From assembly GCF_008107625.1 (NCBI RefSeq), contig NZ_SDKK01000008.1, positions 111,983 to 175,982 of the forward strand: a DNA stretch of 64,000 nucleotides. Direction: 5' to 3'. The first letter of the stretch is position 1; every line of letters starts with the position of its first letter. The DNA is from Zoogloea oleivorans (GTDB lineage Bacteria > Pseudomonadota > Gammaproteobacteria > Burkholderiales > Rhodocyclaceae). Of the stretch, positions 47,714 to 58,080 are shown one piece after another. A program made the translations under genes and the position numbers. The notes below the pieces were generated by a model. The model was not told the DNA's origin, searched no databases, and worked only from the letters and a program-made list of their open reading frames with translations.

Positions 47714-49396
47714 TCAGACGCGGCTCCAGTCGAACTGGGCGCGCTTGCCGCTGCCGAAGAGCTTCAGCGCGCCATTCGGGCCAACCGCGTTGGGGCGGTT
47801 GAAGATCCAGTTCTGCCAGGCCGACAGGCGACCGAACACGCGGGTGTTCATCGACTCGTAGATGCCGAAGCGCAGGTTGGCCTCGAGGCCGGTGAGCGCG
47901 TCGGGCGACAGGGCAGCCCGCTCTTCGATGGCAATACGCACTTCATCAGCGTAGTCGAGTTCGTCGGGGGCGGCGGTGATGAGACCCAGCGCCAGGGCCT
48001 CGGCGGGGTTGAGGAGTTTGCCGGTGACAGCCTTGATGGCAGCAATCGGTGCCTCTTCCTTGTAGAAGCGGGAGTCGATGCGGGTCAGGCCATTGGCCAT
48101 CGGGTAAGGGCCGAAGTTCATCGCTGACAGACCGACGGTATTCACGCCGGAGCCATCGGTGGTGTCGAGCATCCACGAGCGGTCGGCCGCCAGGGCGATT
48201 TCCAGCAGCGTGCCGGCAAAGCAGGAGCCCGGCTCGATCTGCGCGTAGAGGCTGCGCGAACTGACGTCGATGCGCGACAGGGTGCGGCGCAGCATGCCGA
48301 TGGTTTCGCGAACGAACCAGTTGTCCTTGTGGGCGTCGAGCACCGCATCGCTGTCGAGCACGATTTGCGGGTTGCCCTCGGTCTTGAGGATCCACAGGCC
48401 CACGTCGAGGTGGTTGGTGCGCAGGTTGAGGATGGCGTCGTCGAGTTCGCGGACCATCTGCAGCGGCCACCAGGCAGTGCCCTGGGCGAGGATTTCATCC
48501 ACGTTGCGGGCGGTGACGGCAGCCGGCCCCTTGACCGTGAGGGTCACGGTGCGGGCGGCGGCGTCGATCTGCGTATCGACGAATTCGTAGTGGTAGCCGG
48601 CGTCGTCGATGACGCGCTTGAGCGGGGTCAGCACCACGCCCTTGCCGCCTTCGGGACGGTCGCTCAGCTTGGCCAGTTCGAGGGCACGGCTGCGGATGTG
48701 CTCGGCGAACTGCTGCTGCTTGACCACTGCATCCACCAGGCGCCATTCCACGGCACGCGGGCCACGCACGCCTTCGGAGATGGTGCAGAAGATGTCGGCA
48801 TGGTCGCGGCGCACCTTGCGCTTGTCGGTCACGCGGGTCAGGCCGCCGGTGCCGGGCAGCACGCCCAAGAGCGGCACTTCGGGCAGGCTGACCGACGAGT
48901 TGCGGTCATCCACCAGGGCGATCTCGTCGCAGGCCAGGGCCATTTCGTAGCCGCCGCCGGCGGTGGTGCCGTTGCAGGCGGCGATGAACTTCAGGCCGGA
49001 GAACTGGCTGGAATCCTCGATGCCGTTGCGGGTTTCATTGGTGAACTTGCAGAAGTTGACCTTCCAGGCGTGGGTCGACAGACCCAGCATGTAGATGTTG
49101 GCGCCGGAGCAGAAGATCTTCTGCTTGCCGGAAGTGATCACCACCGTGCGCACTTCCGGGTGCTCGAAGCGCAGGCGCTGGAGCACATCGTGGAATTCGA
49201 TATCCACGCCCAGGTCGTAGGAGTTGAGCTTCAGCTTGTAGCCGGGGCGAATGCCGCCGTCTTCGTTGATATCGAGGGTCACCGTGGCGACCGGGCCGTC
49301 GAAGCCAACCCGCCAGTGCTTGTAACTGGACGGGTCGACCTGGTAATCCACACGCTCGACGGCGACTGCTTCCTTCTTGATAGCTACAGCTTCCAC
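47714..49396 (-). CDS. boxC: 2,3-epoxybenzoyl-CoA dihydrolase (ring-opening) BoxC
   Basis: The 560-residue enzyme is an enlarged crotonase-superfamily member that opens the epoxide ring hydrolytically, yielding 3,4-dehydroadipyl-CoA semialdehyde and formate. Visible are the crotonase-type segments KIFCSGANIYMLGLSTHAWKV and FIAACNGTTAGGGYEMALACDEIALVDD, a second crotonase-like half and a C-terminal region ending WNRPNA-like (NWIFNRPNAVGPNG). The GTG start has GGAGGAGAC upstream. It lies 21 bases after boxR. Confidence 0.96.
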   Translation of the reverse strand: MEAVAIKKEAVAVERVDYQVDPSSYKHWRVGFDGPVATVTLDINEDGGIRPGYKLKLNSYDLGVDIEFHDVLQRLRFEHPEVRTVVITSGKQKIFCSGANIYMLGLSTHAWKVNFCKFTNETRNGIEDSSQFSGLKFIAACNGTTAGGGYEMALACDEIALVDDRNSSVSLPEVPLLGVLPGTGGLTRVTDKRKVRRDHADIFCTISEGVRGPRAVEWRLVDAVVKQQQFAEHIRSRALELAKLSDRPEGGKGVVLTPLKRVIDDAGYHYEFVDTQIDAAARTVTLTVKGPAAVTARNVDEILAQGTAWWPLQMVRELDDAILNLRTNHLDVGLWILKTEGNPQIVLDSDAVLDAHKDNWFVRETIGMLRRTLSRIDVSSRSLYAQIEPGSCFAGTLLEIALAADRSWMLDTTDGSGVNTVGLSAMNFGPYPMANGLTRIDSRFYKEEAPIAAIKAVTGKLLNPAEALALGLITAAPDELDYADEVRIAIEERAALSPDALTGLEANLRFGIYESMNTRVFGRLSAWQNWIFNRPNAVGPNGALKLFGSGKRAQFDWSRV

Positions 49397-49417
49397 GTTG
49401 TCTCCTCCTGCCGGGCT

Positions 49418-50326
49418 TCAGCCCGATAACAAATGTTTTAGTTTCACGTAACTCTGCTCGACGGTTTCGCCAGAGGTATCCACCACCGCGTCCGCCTTGC
49501 CGTACATCGGCTCCCGCGCATCCAGGATGCGCTTGAGATCTTCCATCGCCTCGTCGTTGCCGGCCATCGGGCGCAAATCGCCCTGGGCCACCACGCGGGC
49601 CATGTGTTCCTCCGGCTGGGCCCTCACCCACACCGTGAAGCAGCTTCCCAGCAGGCAATCGAAAGTCTCCTGCTGCGAGACGATGCCGCCGCCCGTGGAG
49701 ATGACCATCCGGTCATTGGCCTTCAAGACCCGCTCCAGCGTGCGCTTCTCGATCCGCCGGTAACCCGACTGTCCATAGAGCGACAACATCTCGCTCACCG
49801 GCATGCCGGTTTCCCGTTCCACCTCCCGGGCCAGTTCCACAAACGGCACGCCCAACTCACTGGCCAGCCGCGCCCCGAGTGTCGATTTGCCTGCGCCACG
49901 CAGCCCGATGAGGGCAATGCGCTTGCGCCGTACCGACTCCTCGTGCCCGAAATCCCGCATCAGGCGAAACACCACTTCTTCCAGCCGGTGCTGGGGCAGC
50001 CGTTCCAGGAAGCGGCGGATCAGGCGTTTTTCCACCGTGTCCTCCGCGTCCGGTGCCAGCAAATCCACCAGCGACACGTTCAGGGCCTGGGCAATGCGCC
50101 GTAGCAGCACGATCGACACATTCCCCTCGCCGCCTTCCAGATGGGCCAGGTGGCGTTCGGATACTTCCGCCTCCCGGGCCACCAGCTTGCGGGTCACACC
50201 CCGCCGGTCCCGCACTTCCCTGACCCGCCGGCCCAGCGCCTGGAGAAATTCCGCATCTCCCACCTGCGCTGTTTCTCCACTTGCCGGCACTTCAACCGGT
50301 TCTCCGGATGCTTCGATGTCACTCAT
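49418..50326 (-). CDS. boxR: BoxR-type transcriptional regulator (XRE HTH plus shikimate-kinase-like domain)
   Basis: The 302-residue regulator has an N-terminal Cro/CI HTH (LVAREAEVSERHLAHLEGGEGNVSI). A linker leads to a shikimate-kinase-like domain with P-loop GLRGAGKST and STGGGIV. This fusion is the hallmark of BoxR/BzdR proteins, which repress benzoate genes and are released by benzoyl-CoA. It is the first gene of the minus-strand box group and is divergent from boxD, so its control would cover both transcripts. Confidence 0.95.
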   Translation of the reverse strand: MSDIEASGEPVEVPASGETAQVGDAEFLQALGRRVREVRDRRGVTRKLVAREAEVSERHLAHLEGGEGNVSIVLLRRIAQALNVSLVDLLAPDAEDTVEKRLIRRFLERLPQHRLEEVVFRLMRDFGHEESVRRKRIALIGLRGAGKSTLGARLASELGVPFVELAREVERETGMPVSEMLSLYGQSGYRRIEKRTLERVLKANDRMVISTGGGIVSQQETFDCLLGSCFTVWVRAQPEEHMARVVAQGDLRPMAGNDEAMEDLKRILDAREPMYGKADAVVDTSGETVEQSYVKLKHLLSG

Positions 50327-50366
50327 TACACTCACCGATGCGCAGCAGACTGCGTCCGTTAGATGA

Positions 50367-50396
50367 ACAATAGTGCAACACAAATATCGCTGTCAA
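50367..50396 (-). promoter_or_regulatory. predicted boxR promoter with overlapping TGCACTA site
   Basis: On the minus strand TTGACA (50396-50391) and TATTGT (50372-50367) are separated by 18 bases. The motif TGCACTA (50377-50371) overlaps the -10 element, which suits repression by BoxR. Confidence 0.55.
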
Positions 50397-50427
50397 GCGG
50401 TATATCTCATTTTATGAAATTACAGAC

Positions 50428-50434
50428 TGCACTA
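50428..50434 (+). promoter_or_regulatory. central TGCACTA motif in the boxR-boxD intergenic region
   Basis: This is a third copy of the heptamer that also occurs at both promoters. The whole 326-base intergenic region (50327-50652) is notably AT-rich compared with the genes and holds no open frame of interest. Confidence 0.45.
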
Positions 50435-50522
50435 AAAAGCATGTTTATTAGCCTAAAGCGGCTTCATATCTACGTTTGTCCAGAAAAAGCAGCAGTAAAG
50501 AACCGTAAACCGAAAAACAACA

Positions 50523-50563
50523 TGCACTAAAGTGCTTGACTGACCAAACCTCGGGTGTATTCT
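50523..50563 (+). promoter_or_regulatory. predicted boxD promoter with abutting operator dyad
   Basis: TTGACT (50536-50541), 16 bases and TATTCT (50558-50563) form a good sigma-70 promoter. The dyad GCACT-AA-AGTGC (50524-50535), containing TGCACTA, directly abuts the -35 box. A repressor bound there would block RNA polymerase. Confidence 0.65.
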
Positions 50564-50652
50564 ATCTCACCAAGAGCCGGCACCAACAGGAAGCAAAGTT
50601 CCTGTAACGCTCGCCCCATATACATACAAGCAGAACAATCCCTGGAGACAAG

Positions 50653-52233
50653 GTGAAACTCGCAAACTATCTCAGCGCCAGCTGGCAAACGGGTGCCGGC
50701 GAAGGCCAGACCCTTTTCGATCCGGTTACCGGTGAAGCGCTGGTCAGCGTGTCGGCCGACGGCCTCGACCTGGGCGCCGCCCTCGACTTTGCGCGCCAGA
50801 CCGGCGGCCCGGCCCTGCGCGCCCTGAGCTACGCCGAGCGCGGCGCCCTCCTCGGCAAGATCGCCGAGCTGCTGCAAAGCAAGCGTGCCGACTACCTGGA
50901 TATTTCCCTGCGCAACCTGGGTGCCAGCGAATCCGACGCCAGCGCCGACGTGGATGGCGCGATCTTCACCCTCAAGAGCTACGCCCGCGCCGCCCGCGCC
51001 CTGGGCGACGCCCGCCACCTGAAAGACGGCGCGCCGGTGCCGCTGGCCAAGACCGACATTTTCCAGGGCCAGCACTTCCTGCTGCCGCAAACCGGCGTGG
51101 CGATCTTCATCAACGCCTTCAACTTTCCGGCCTGGGGCCTGTGGGAGAAAGCAGCCCCGGCCTTTCTGTCGGGCATGCCGGTGCTGGTCAAGCCCGCCAC
51201 CCCCACCGCCTGGCTGACCCAGCGCATGGTCGAAGACGTCGTGAATGCCGGCCTGCTCCCCGACGGTGCCTTGTCGATTGTCTGCGGCGGGGCTCGCGAC
51301 CTCCTCGACCACGTCGCCGAAACCGACGTTCTGTCGTTCACCGGCTCGGCCGACACCGCCCGACGCATGCGCACCCATCCGAGCGTCGTCGCCGCCTCAA
51401 TTCGCGTCAATATCGAGGCCGACAGCGTCAATTCCGCCATCCTCGGACCCGACGCCGCCCCCGGCAGTGCCGAGTTCGACTTGATGGTCAAGGAAGTCGT
51501 CCGTGAAATGACCGTCAAGGCCGGCCAGAAGTGCACCGCCATCCGCCGCATCCTCGCCCCTGCCGCCACCGTCCGCGCCCTCGGCGACGCCATCGCCGCC
51601 AAGCTCTCGAAGATCAGCGTCGGCAACCCGCGCAGCGAAGGCGTGCGCATGGGCCCGCTGGTCAGCAAGGCCCAGCAGGCCGCCGCCTTCGCAGGCATCG
51701 CCGCGCTGAAGGAAGAATGTGACGTGATCTTCGGTGGCGATCCGGCCGCCTTCACGCCGGTGGATGCCGATCCGGCCGTCGCCGCCTTCGTGCCGCCTAC
51801 GCTTCTTTATTGCGCCGCCGGCCTGGCCGCCAAAAAGGTGCACGACACCGAAGTCTTCGGCCCCGTGGCCACGCTGATTCCCTACACCGACACCATGGAT
51901 GCCATCGCCATCGCCCGCCGCGGCAAGGGTTCGCTGGTGGCATCGGTGTATTCCGCCGACAGCGCCTTCCTGGGCGAACTGGTACCGGCCATCGGCGATC
52001 TGCACGGCCGCATCCTGGTCGTGAATGGCAGCATCGGCAACCAGCACACCGGCCACGGCAACGTGATGCCGACCTGCCTCCACGGCGGCCCCGGCCGTGC
52101 CGGTGGTGGCGAGGAACTGGGCGGACTGCGCGCGCTGCTGATGTATCACCGGCGCTTCGTGGTGCAGGGCGATCCGGCCCTGCTGGCGCAGCTGTCGGTC
52201 AATGCCGCCGACGCCGCCCTGCTGACGGCCTGA
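50653..52233 (+). CDS. boxD: 3,4-dehydroadipyl-CoA semialdehyde dehydrogenase BoxD
   Basis: This 526-residue aldehyde dehydrogenase oxidises the ring-opened semialdehyde to 3,4-dehydroadipyl-CoA with NADP. Visible are the nucleotide-binding region with FTGSADTARR, the general base Glu in RVNIEADSVNS and the nucleophile Cys in KAGQKCTAIRRIL. The sequence resembles the ALDH part of PaaZ without its hydratase domain. GTG at 50653 has GGAGAC upstream. It starts the plus-strand box transcript. Confidence 0.95.
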   Translation: MKLANYLSASWQTGAGEGQTLFDPVTGEALVSVSADGLDLGAALDFARQTGGPALRALSYAERGALLGKIAELLQSKRADYLDISLRNLGASESDASADVDGAIFTLKSYARAARALGDARHLKDGAPVPLAKTDIFQGQHFLLPQTGVAIFINAFNFPAWGLWEKAAPAFLSGMPVLVKPATPTAWLTQRMVEDVVNAGLLPDGALSIVCGGARDLLDHVAETDVLSFTGSADTARRMRTHPSVVAASIRVNIEADSVNSAILGPDAAPGSAEFDLMVKEVVREMTVKAGQKCTAIRRILAPAATVRALGDAIAAKLSKISVGNPRSEGVRMGPLVSKAQQAAAFAGIAALKEECDVIFGGDPAAFTPVDADPAVAAFVPPTLLYCAAGLAAKKVHDTEVFGPVATLIPYTDTMDAIAIARRGKGSLVASVYSADSAFLGELVPAIGDLHGRILVVNGSIGNQHTGHGNVMPTCLHGGPGRAGGGEELGGLRALLMYHRRFVVQGDPALLAQLSVNAADAALLTA

Positions 52234-52261
52234 CACCCCGACTTATCCAGGAGAGACTCCC

Positions 52262-52729
52262 GTGAATCCCCAAGCCTTTGTCGAACTCGTTTCCACCGTC
52301 ACCGCCGCCATTGCCGGCAAGCCGGTGGACAAGCAGCTCGAAGCCTTCCTGAACGAAACCTTCCCAGCCAGCGGGCCGCTGTTTGCCGATATCGTCAGCG
52401 CCTGCAAGGTCGGCGTGGCGGAAGGCTGGCTGTGCAAGCATGAGGGCGGCGGCGTCAAGTACGGCCGCATCGCCAAGCCGACTCCGGCTACCCACGGCTA
52501 CAGCATCGATGTCGTGGACATGGAAAACCTGGCCGGCCCGCACCACGTCCACCCGCTCGGTGAAGTGGACCTGATCATGCCGCTGGAGGGCGACGCCCGT
52601 TTCGACGGCGCCCCGGCCGGCTGGCTGGTCTATGGCCCCGGCAGCGCCCACTGCCCGACGGTCAGCCACGGCCGCGCCTACGTGCTGTATCTGCTGCCGG
52701 AGGGACAGATCACGTTCACAAAGAGCTGA
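52262..52729 (+). CDS. DUF4863 family protein (4-hydroxylaminobenzoate lyase-like)
   Basis: The 155-residue protein starts at GTG 52262 after AGGAGAG. Central segments are KHEGGGVKYGRIAKPTP, GPHHVHPLGEVDLIMPLEGDARFDG and GSAHCPTVSHGRAYVLYLLPEG, a cupin-like His-rich layout seen in DUF4863 proteins. That family includes 4-hydroxylaminobenzoate lyase (PnbB). Here it lies between boxD and bclA, where members are often found in box clusters. A role in that pathway is unestablished; a nitrobenzoate link is possible but no reductase gene is nearby. Confidence 0.75.
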   Translation: MNPQAFVELVSTVTAAIAGKPVDKQLEAFLNETFPASGPLFADIVSACKVGVAEGWLCKHEGGGVKYGRIAKPTPATHGYSIDVVDMENLAGPHHVHPLGEVDLIMPLEGDARFDGAPAGWLVYGPGSAHCPTVSHGRAYVLYLLPEGQITFTKS

Positions 52730-52743
52730 ACATCACTTCCCTT

Positions 52744-52808
52744 GTGGGTCGGACTTCAGGCCGACGACCCGGCTTCAGCGAGCAGAGTCGGACTGAAGTC
52801 CGACCCAC
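52744..52808. repeat. paired palindromic repeat (REPIN-like), copy 6
   Basis: Arms 52744-52765 (one base change, AGTCC to AGGCC) and 52787-52808 are inverted. The copy lies between the DUF4863 gene and bclA. Confidence 0.88.
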
Positions 52809-52870
52809 AGGGAAAGACGCACCGCACCTTGTAAGCACGGCATAGCAGTACATAAAACAGAGGAGACACG

Positions 52871-54454
<1,584 letters not shown>

Positions 54455-54484
54455 GCCCGCCGCGGAACCCAGGGACCAGACACC

Positions 54485-54973
54485 ATGCACAACGCCATCA
54501 CCATCATCCGCGACGAGCACCGCTCCATCGCCTCCGTCCTCAAGGGCCTGCTCGACCACATTGCCAAGGTTCGCGCAGGCACCGAAGAGGCCGACTTCGC
54601 CCTCTTCACCGCCATGTTCGACTACATCGAAGCGGTGCCCGAGAAAGTCCATCACCCCAAGGAAAACGACTACCTGTTCCGCCTGCTGCGTCAGCGCGAC
54701 CCGGAAGCCGCCGCCATCCTCGACGTGCTCGAAGCCCAGCACGAAGAAGGCGGAGAGCTCCTCGAAGCCCTGCGCCGCAAGCTCGGCGCCTGGCGCGACG
54801 GCGGCAGCTTCGAGGCCTTTGACCAGGCCCTCACGGCTTACGCCGAGTTCACCTGGGACCACATGGGCAAGGAAGAAAACCTGGTCATTCCACGGGCCGA
54901 GAAGAGCCTGACCCTTGATGACTGGGACGTCATCAACACCGCCTTTGCCGCCAACCGCGGCAGCGCCTGGTAG
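54485..54973 (+). CDS. hemerythrin HHE-domain protein (third of three)
   Basis: The 162-residue protein has IIRDEHRSIASVL, VHHPKENDYLFRLL, EAQHEEGGELLEAL and WDHMGKEENLVIPRAEKSL as iron ligands of a hemerythrin fold. It is shorter than the other two copies because the C-terminal tail after NTAFAANRG is absent. It lies between bclA and a Liv-type binding-protein gene in the plus-strand box operon. A role in O2 buffering or sensing for BoxB is an inference from position. Confidence 0.85.
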   Translation: MHNAITIIRDEHRSIASVLKGLLDHIAKVRAGTEEADFALFTAMFDYIEAVPEKVHHPKENDYLFRLLRQRDPEAAAILDVLEAQHEEGGELLEALRRKLGAWRDGGSFEAFDQALTAYAEFTWDHMGKEENLVIPRAEKSLTLDDWDVINTAFAANRGSAW

Positions 54974-54998
54974 TACCCATAACAAGGAGGAGACAAAG

Positions 54999-56171
54999 AT
55001 GAAAACCACACTCAAAGGTTTCACCCGCCACGTACTGCTCGCCGCCGCAGCCCTTAGCGCCGCCGGCCTCGCCCAGGCACAGGATAAGGTCAAGGTCGGC
55101 CTGATGCTGCCCTACACCGGCACCTACGCCTCGCTCGGCAATGCCATCACCAACGGCTTCAAGCAGTTCGTCAGCGAGAACGGCGGCAAGCTGGGTGGCC
55201 GCGAAGTGGAGTACTTCGTGGTCGATGACGAGTCCGACCCCGCCAAGGCCACCGAAAACGCCAAGAAGCTGGTCAAGCGCGACAACGTGGATGTGCTGGT
55301 CGGCACCGTGCACTCCGGCGTGGCCCTGGCCATGTCCAAGGTTGCCCGCGAGAACAAGACCCTGATGATCGTCCCCAACGCCGGCGCCGACGAACTCACC
55401 GGCCCCCTGTGCGACGCCAACCTGTTCCGCACCTCCTTCAGCATGTGGCAACCCTCCTACGCCATGGGCAAGGTGATGGCCGCCAAGGGCCACAAGAAGG
55501 TCGTCACCCTCACCTGGAAATACGCCGGCGGACAACAGGCCGTCGATGGCTTCAAGGAAGCCTTCGAAAAAGGCGGCGGCAAGGTGCTGAAGGACATGAC
55601 CCTGCCCTTCCCCAACGTCGAATTCCAGCCCTTCCTGACCGAGATCGCCTCCCTCAAGCCGGACGCGGTGTACGTCTTCTTCGCCGGTGGCGGCGCCGCC
55701 AAGTTCGCCAAGGACTACGCCGCGGCGGGCCTCAAGAACTCCATCCCGCTGTACGCCTCGGGCTTTCTTACCGACGGCACCATCGACGCCATGGGCGAAG
55801 CCAGCCAGGGCCTCCTGACCACCCTGCACTACGGTGACGGCCTCGACAGCGCCAGGAACAACGCCTTCCGCCTCAACTACGCCAAGAGCTACAAGGCCCA
55901 GCCGGATGTCTACGCCGTCCAGGGTTACGACGCCGCCCAGGCCTTCAACGTCGGCCTCACGGCGGTCAAGGGCGACACCAGCAAACGCGCCGAACTGATC
56001 AAGGCCATGGAAACCGCCAAGATCGACAGCCCGCGCGGCCCCTTCACCTTCTCGAAGGCCCACAACCCGGTGCAGAACATCTACCTGCGCAAGGTTGAAG
56101 GCCGCGAGAACAAGGTGATCGACACCCCCGAGAAGTCCCTCGCCGACCCGGCCCGCGGCTGCAAGCTGTAA
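54999..56171 (+). CDS. Liv-type ABC transporter substrate-binding protein (probable benzoate binding)
   Basis: The 390-residue precursor has a signal peptide ending AGLAQA before QDKVKVGLMLPYTGTYASLG. Core segments match Peripla_BP_6 proteins. AAGGAGGAG precedes the ATG at 54999, and the upstream open frame overlapping the hemerythrin gene is rejected. Since it follows bclA and precedes the rest of a Liv transporter in the box operon, benzoate is the expected ligand. Confidence 0.88.
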   Translation: MKTTLKGFTRHVLLAAAALSAAGLAQAQDKVKVGLMLPYTGTYASLGNAITNGFKQFVSENGGKLGGREVEYFVVDDESDPAKATENAKKLVKRDNVDVLVGTVHSGVALAMSKVARENKTLMIVPNAGADELTGPLCDANLFRTSFSMWQPSYAMGKVMAAKGHKKVVTLTWKYAGGQQAVDGFKEAFEKGGGKVLKDMTLPFPNVEFQPFLTEIASLKPDAVYVFFAGGGAAKFAKDYAAAGLKNSIPLYASGFLTDGTIDAMGEASQGLLTTLHYGDGLDSARNNAFRLNYAKSYKAQPDVYAVQGYDAAQAFNVGLTAVKGDTSKRAELIKAMETAKIDSPRGPFTFSKAHNPVQNIYLRKVEGRENKVIDTPEKSLADPARGCKL

Positions 56172-56246
56172 GCCCCGGGCACCTCAGTAATCCCGTCGTC
56201 AAAACCGATCCTGGCACCCCTCGCGGGTGCCGGGAGGGGGACTCGC

Positions 56247-57113
56247 ATGGACTTTTATTCCTTCCTGATCCAGTCGCTCAACGCGCTGCAGTACGGCCTG
56301 CTGCTATTTCTGGTAGCCAGCGGCCTGACCCTCGTGTTCGGCATCATGGGCATCATCAACCTGGCCCACGGCAGCTTCTACATGATCGGGGCCTACCTGG
56401 CCTTCGCGCTGACCAGCCTGACCGGCAACTTCTTCGTCGCCATCCTGCTCGGCATTCCGCTGGCCCTGGCCTTTGGCGCGGCGCTCGAAGCCCTGCTCTT
56501 CGCCCACCTCTACAAGCGCGACCACCTGGAACAAGTGCTGCTCACCTACGGGCTGATCCTGATCTTCGAGGAAGTGCGCAGCCTGCTGCTCGGCGACGAC
56601 GTGCACGGCATTCCGGTGCCGGAGATCTTCGCCGCCTCGATCCCGCTCAACGACACCCTCAGCTACCCGGTGTACCGGCTGGTCATCTCGGCGGTGTGCA
56701 TCGTACTGGCGGTTGGCCTGTACTGGCTGATCCAGCGCACCCGGCTGGGTATGATGATCCGCGCCGGCAGCCACGACCGCGACATGGTCCAGTCGCTGGG
56801 CATCGACATCAACCGCATCTACCGCACCGTGTTCGCCCTGGGCGTGGCCCTCGCCGCGCTGGCCGGCATGCTGGCAGCGCCGATCTCCTCGGTGTTTCCG
56901 GGCATGGGCAGCCAGGTGCTGATCATCTCGTTCGTGATCGTCGTCATCGGCGGCATCGGCTCGGTGTGGGGTGCGCTGATCGCCGCGCTGATCATCGGTT
57001 TTGCCGACACCTTCGGCAAGGTGCTGCTGCCCGACTTTGCCGGCCTGATCGTCTACCTGGTGATGGCCGTGGTGCTCCTGTGGCGCCCCGAAGGCATCCT
57101 GAAGAAAGGCTGA
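56247..57113 (+). CDS. LivH-type ABC transporter permease
   Basis: The 288-residue permease has about eight helices, with LTLVFGIMGIINLAHGSFYMIGAYLAF near the N-terminus and the coupling loop IRAGSHDRDMVQSLGIDIN. GGAGGGGGA precedes the ATG. It is the first membrane subunit of the transporter in the box operon. Confidence 0.92.
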   Translation: MDFYSFLIQSLNALQYGLLLFLVASGLTLVFGIMGIINLAHGSFYMIGAYLAFALTSLTGNFFVAILLGIPLALAFGAALEALLFAHLYKRDHLEQVLLTYGLILIFEEVRSLLLGDDVHGIPVPEIFAASIPLNDTLSYPVYRLVISAVCIVLAVGLYWLIQRTRLGMMIRAGSHDRDMVQSLGIDINRIYRTVFALGVALAALAGMLAAPISSVFPGMGSQVLIISFVIVVIGGIGSVWGALIAALIIGFADTFGKVLLPDFAGLIVYLVMAVVLLWRPEGILKKG

Positions 57114-57117
57114 AGCG

Positions 57118-58080
57118 ATGAACCCGACTTCCCAACGCCTGATTTTGCCGCTGCTGCTGGCGGCCCTGCTGGCCTTCCCGTCCTTCGGCTCCGACTTTTA
57201 CGTGGAGCTGGTGGCCAAGACCCTGGTGCTGGCCATCTTCGCGATGAGCCTTGATCTGCTGGTCGGCTTTACCGGGCTGGTCAGCTTTGGCCACGCGGCC
57301 TATTTCGGCATTGCCGCCTACGCGGTGGCCATGATCACCCCCAAGTACGACCCGGCGAGCCTGTGGCTGGCCCTGCCGGCGGCCATCATCGCGGCCGGTC
57401 TGGCGGCCTTCGTCATCGGCCTCTTCGTGCTGCGCACCAAGGGCATCTATTTCATCATGGTGACGCTGGCCTTCGCCCAGATGGTGTTCTTCCTGTTCCA
57501 CGACACCAACCTGGGTGGCGGCTCCGACGGGGTGAACATCAACTTCAAACCGGATGCCGCCATCGCCGGCTGGGCACCGTTCGATCTCAACGAGCCCGGC
57601 CAGCTCTACTACTTCATCGTCGCCGCACTGGTGGCCGTGTATGGCGTGCTCAAGCTGGTGCTGCGCTCGCCCTTCGGCCGCGTGCTGATCGGCATCCGCA
57701 GCAACGAGCACCGCATGCTGTCGCTGGGCTACGCCACCTTCTACTACAAGCTGGCAGCCTTCACGCTGGCCGGTGCGCTGGCCGGCGTGGCGGGCTTTCT
57801 GTACGCCGTGCTGTCCGGCTTCGTCACGCCGGAGCTGCTGGCCTGGCACCAGTCCGGCAACGTGCTGCTGATGGTCATCCTCGGCGGCATGGGTAACCTG
57901 GTCGGCGCCATCGCCGGTGCCTTCGCCTTCACCGCCATGCAGGAAGCCTTCGGTGCCTGGACCAAGCACTGGCAACTGGCCATGGGCCTGGCCATCGTTG
58001 CCGCGGTGCTCTTTTTGCCGGGCGGCCTGTCGGCCATTCCCGCCCGCCTCAAGCGCGCCATGACCGGAGAAGAAAAATGA
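57118..58080 (+). CDS. LivM-type ABC transporter permease
   Basis: The 320-residue permease has LDLLVGFTGLVSFGHAAYFGIAAYAVAM and the coupling loop FGRVLIGIRSNEHRMLSLGY. It starts 4 bases after the LivH gene and overlaps the ATPase gene that follows (ATGA). A benzoate uptake role is inferred from the operon. Confidence 0.92.
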   Translation: MNPTSQRLILPLLLAALLAFPSFGSDFYVELVAKTLVLAIFAMSLDLLVGFTGLVSFGHAAYFGIAAYAVAMITPKYDPASLWLALPAAIIAAGLAAFVIGLFVLRTKGIYFIMVTLAFAQMVFFLFHDTNLGGGSDGVNINFKPDAAIAGWAPFDLNEPGQLYYFIVAALVAVYGVLKLVLRSPFGRVLIGIRSNEHRMLSLGYATFYYKLAAFTLAGALAGVAGFLYAVLSGFVTPELLAWHQSGNVLLMVILGGMGNLVGAIAGAFAFTAMQEAFGAWTKHWQLAMGLAIVAAVLFLPGGLSAIPARLKRAMTGEEK

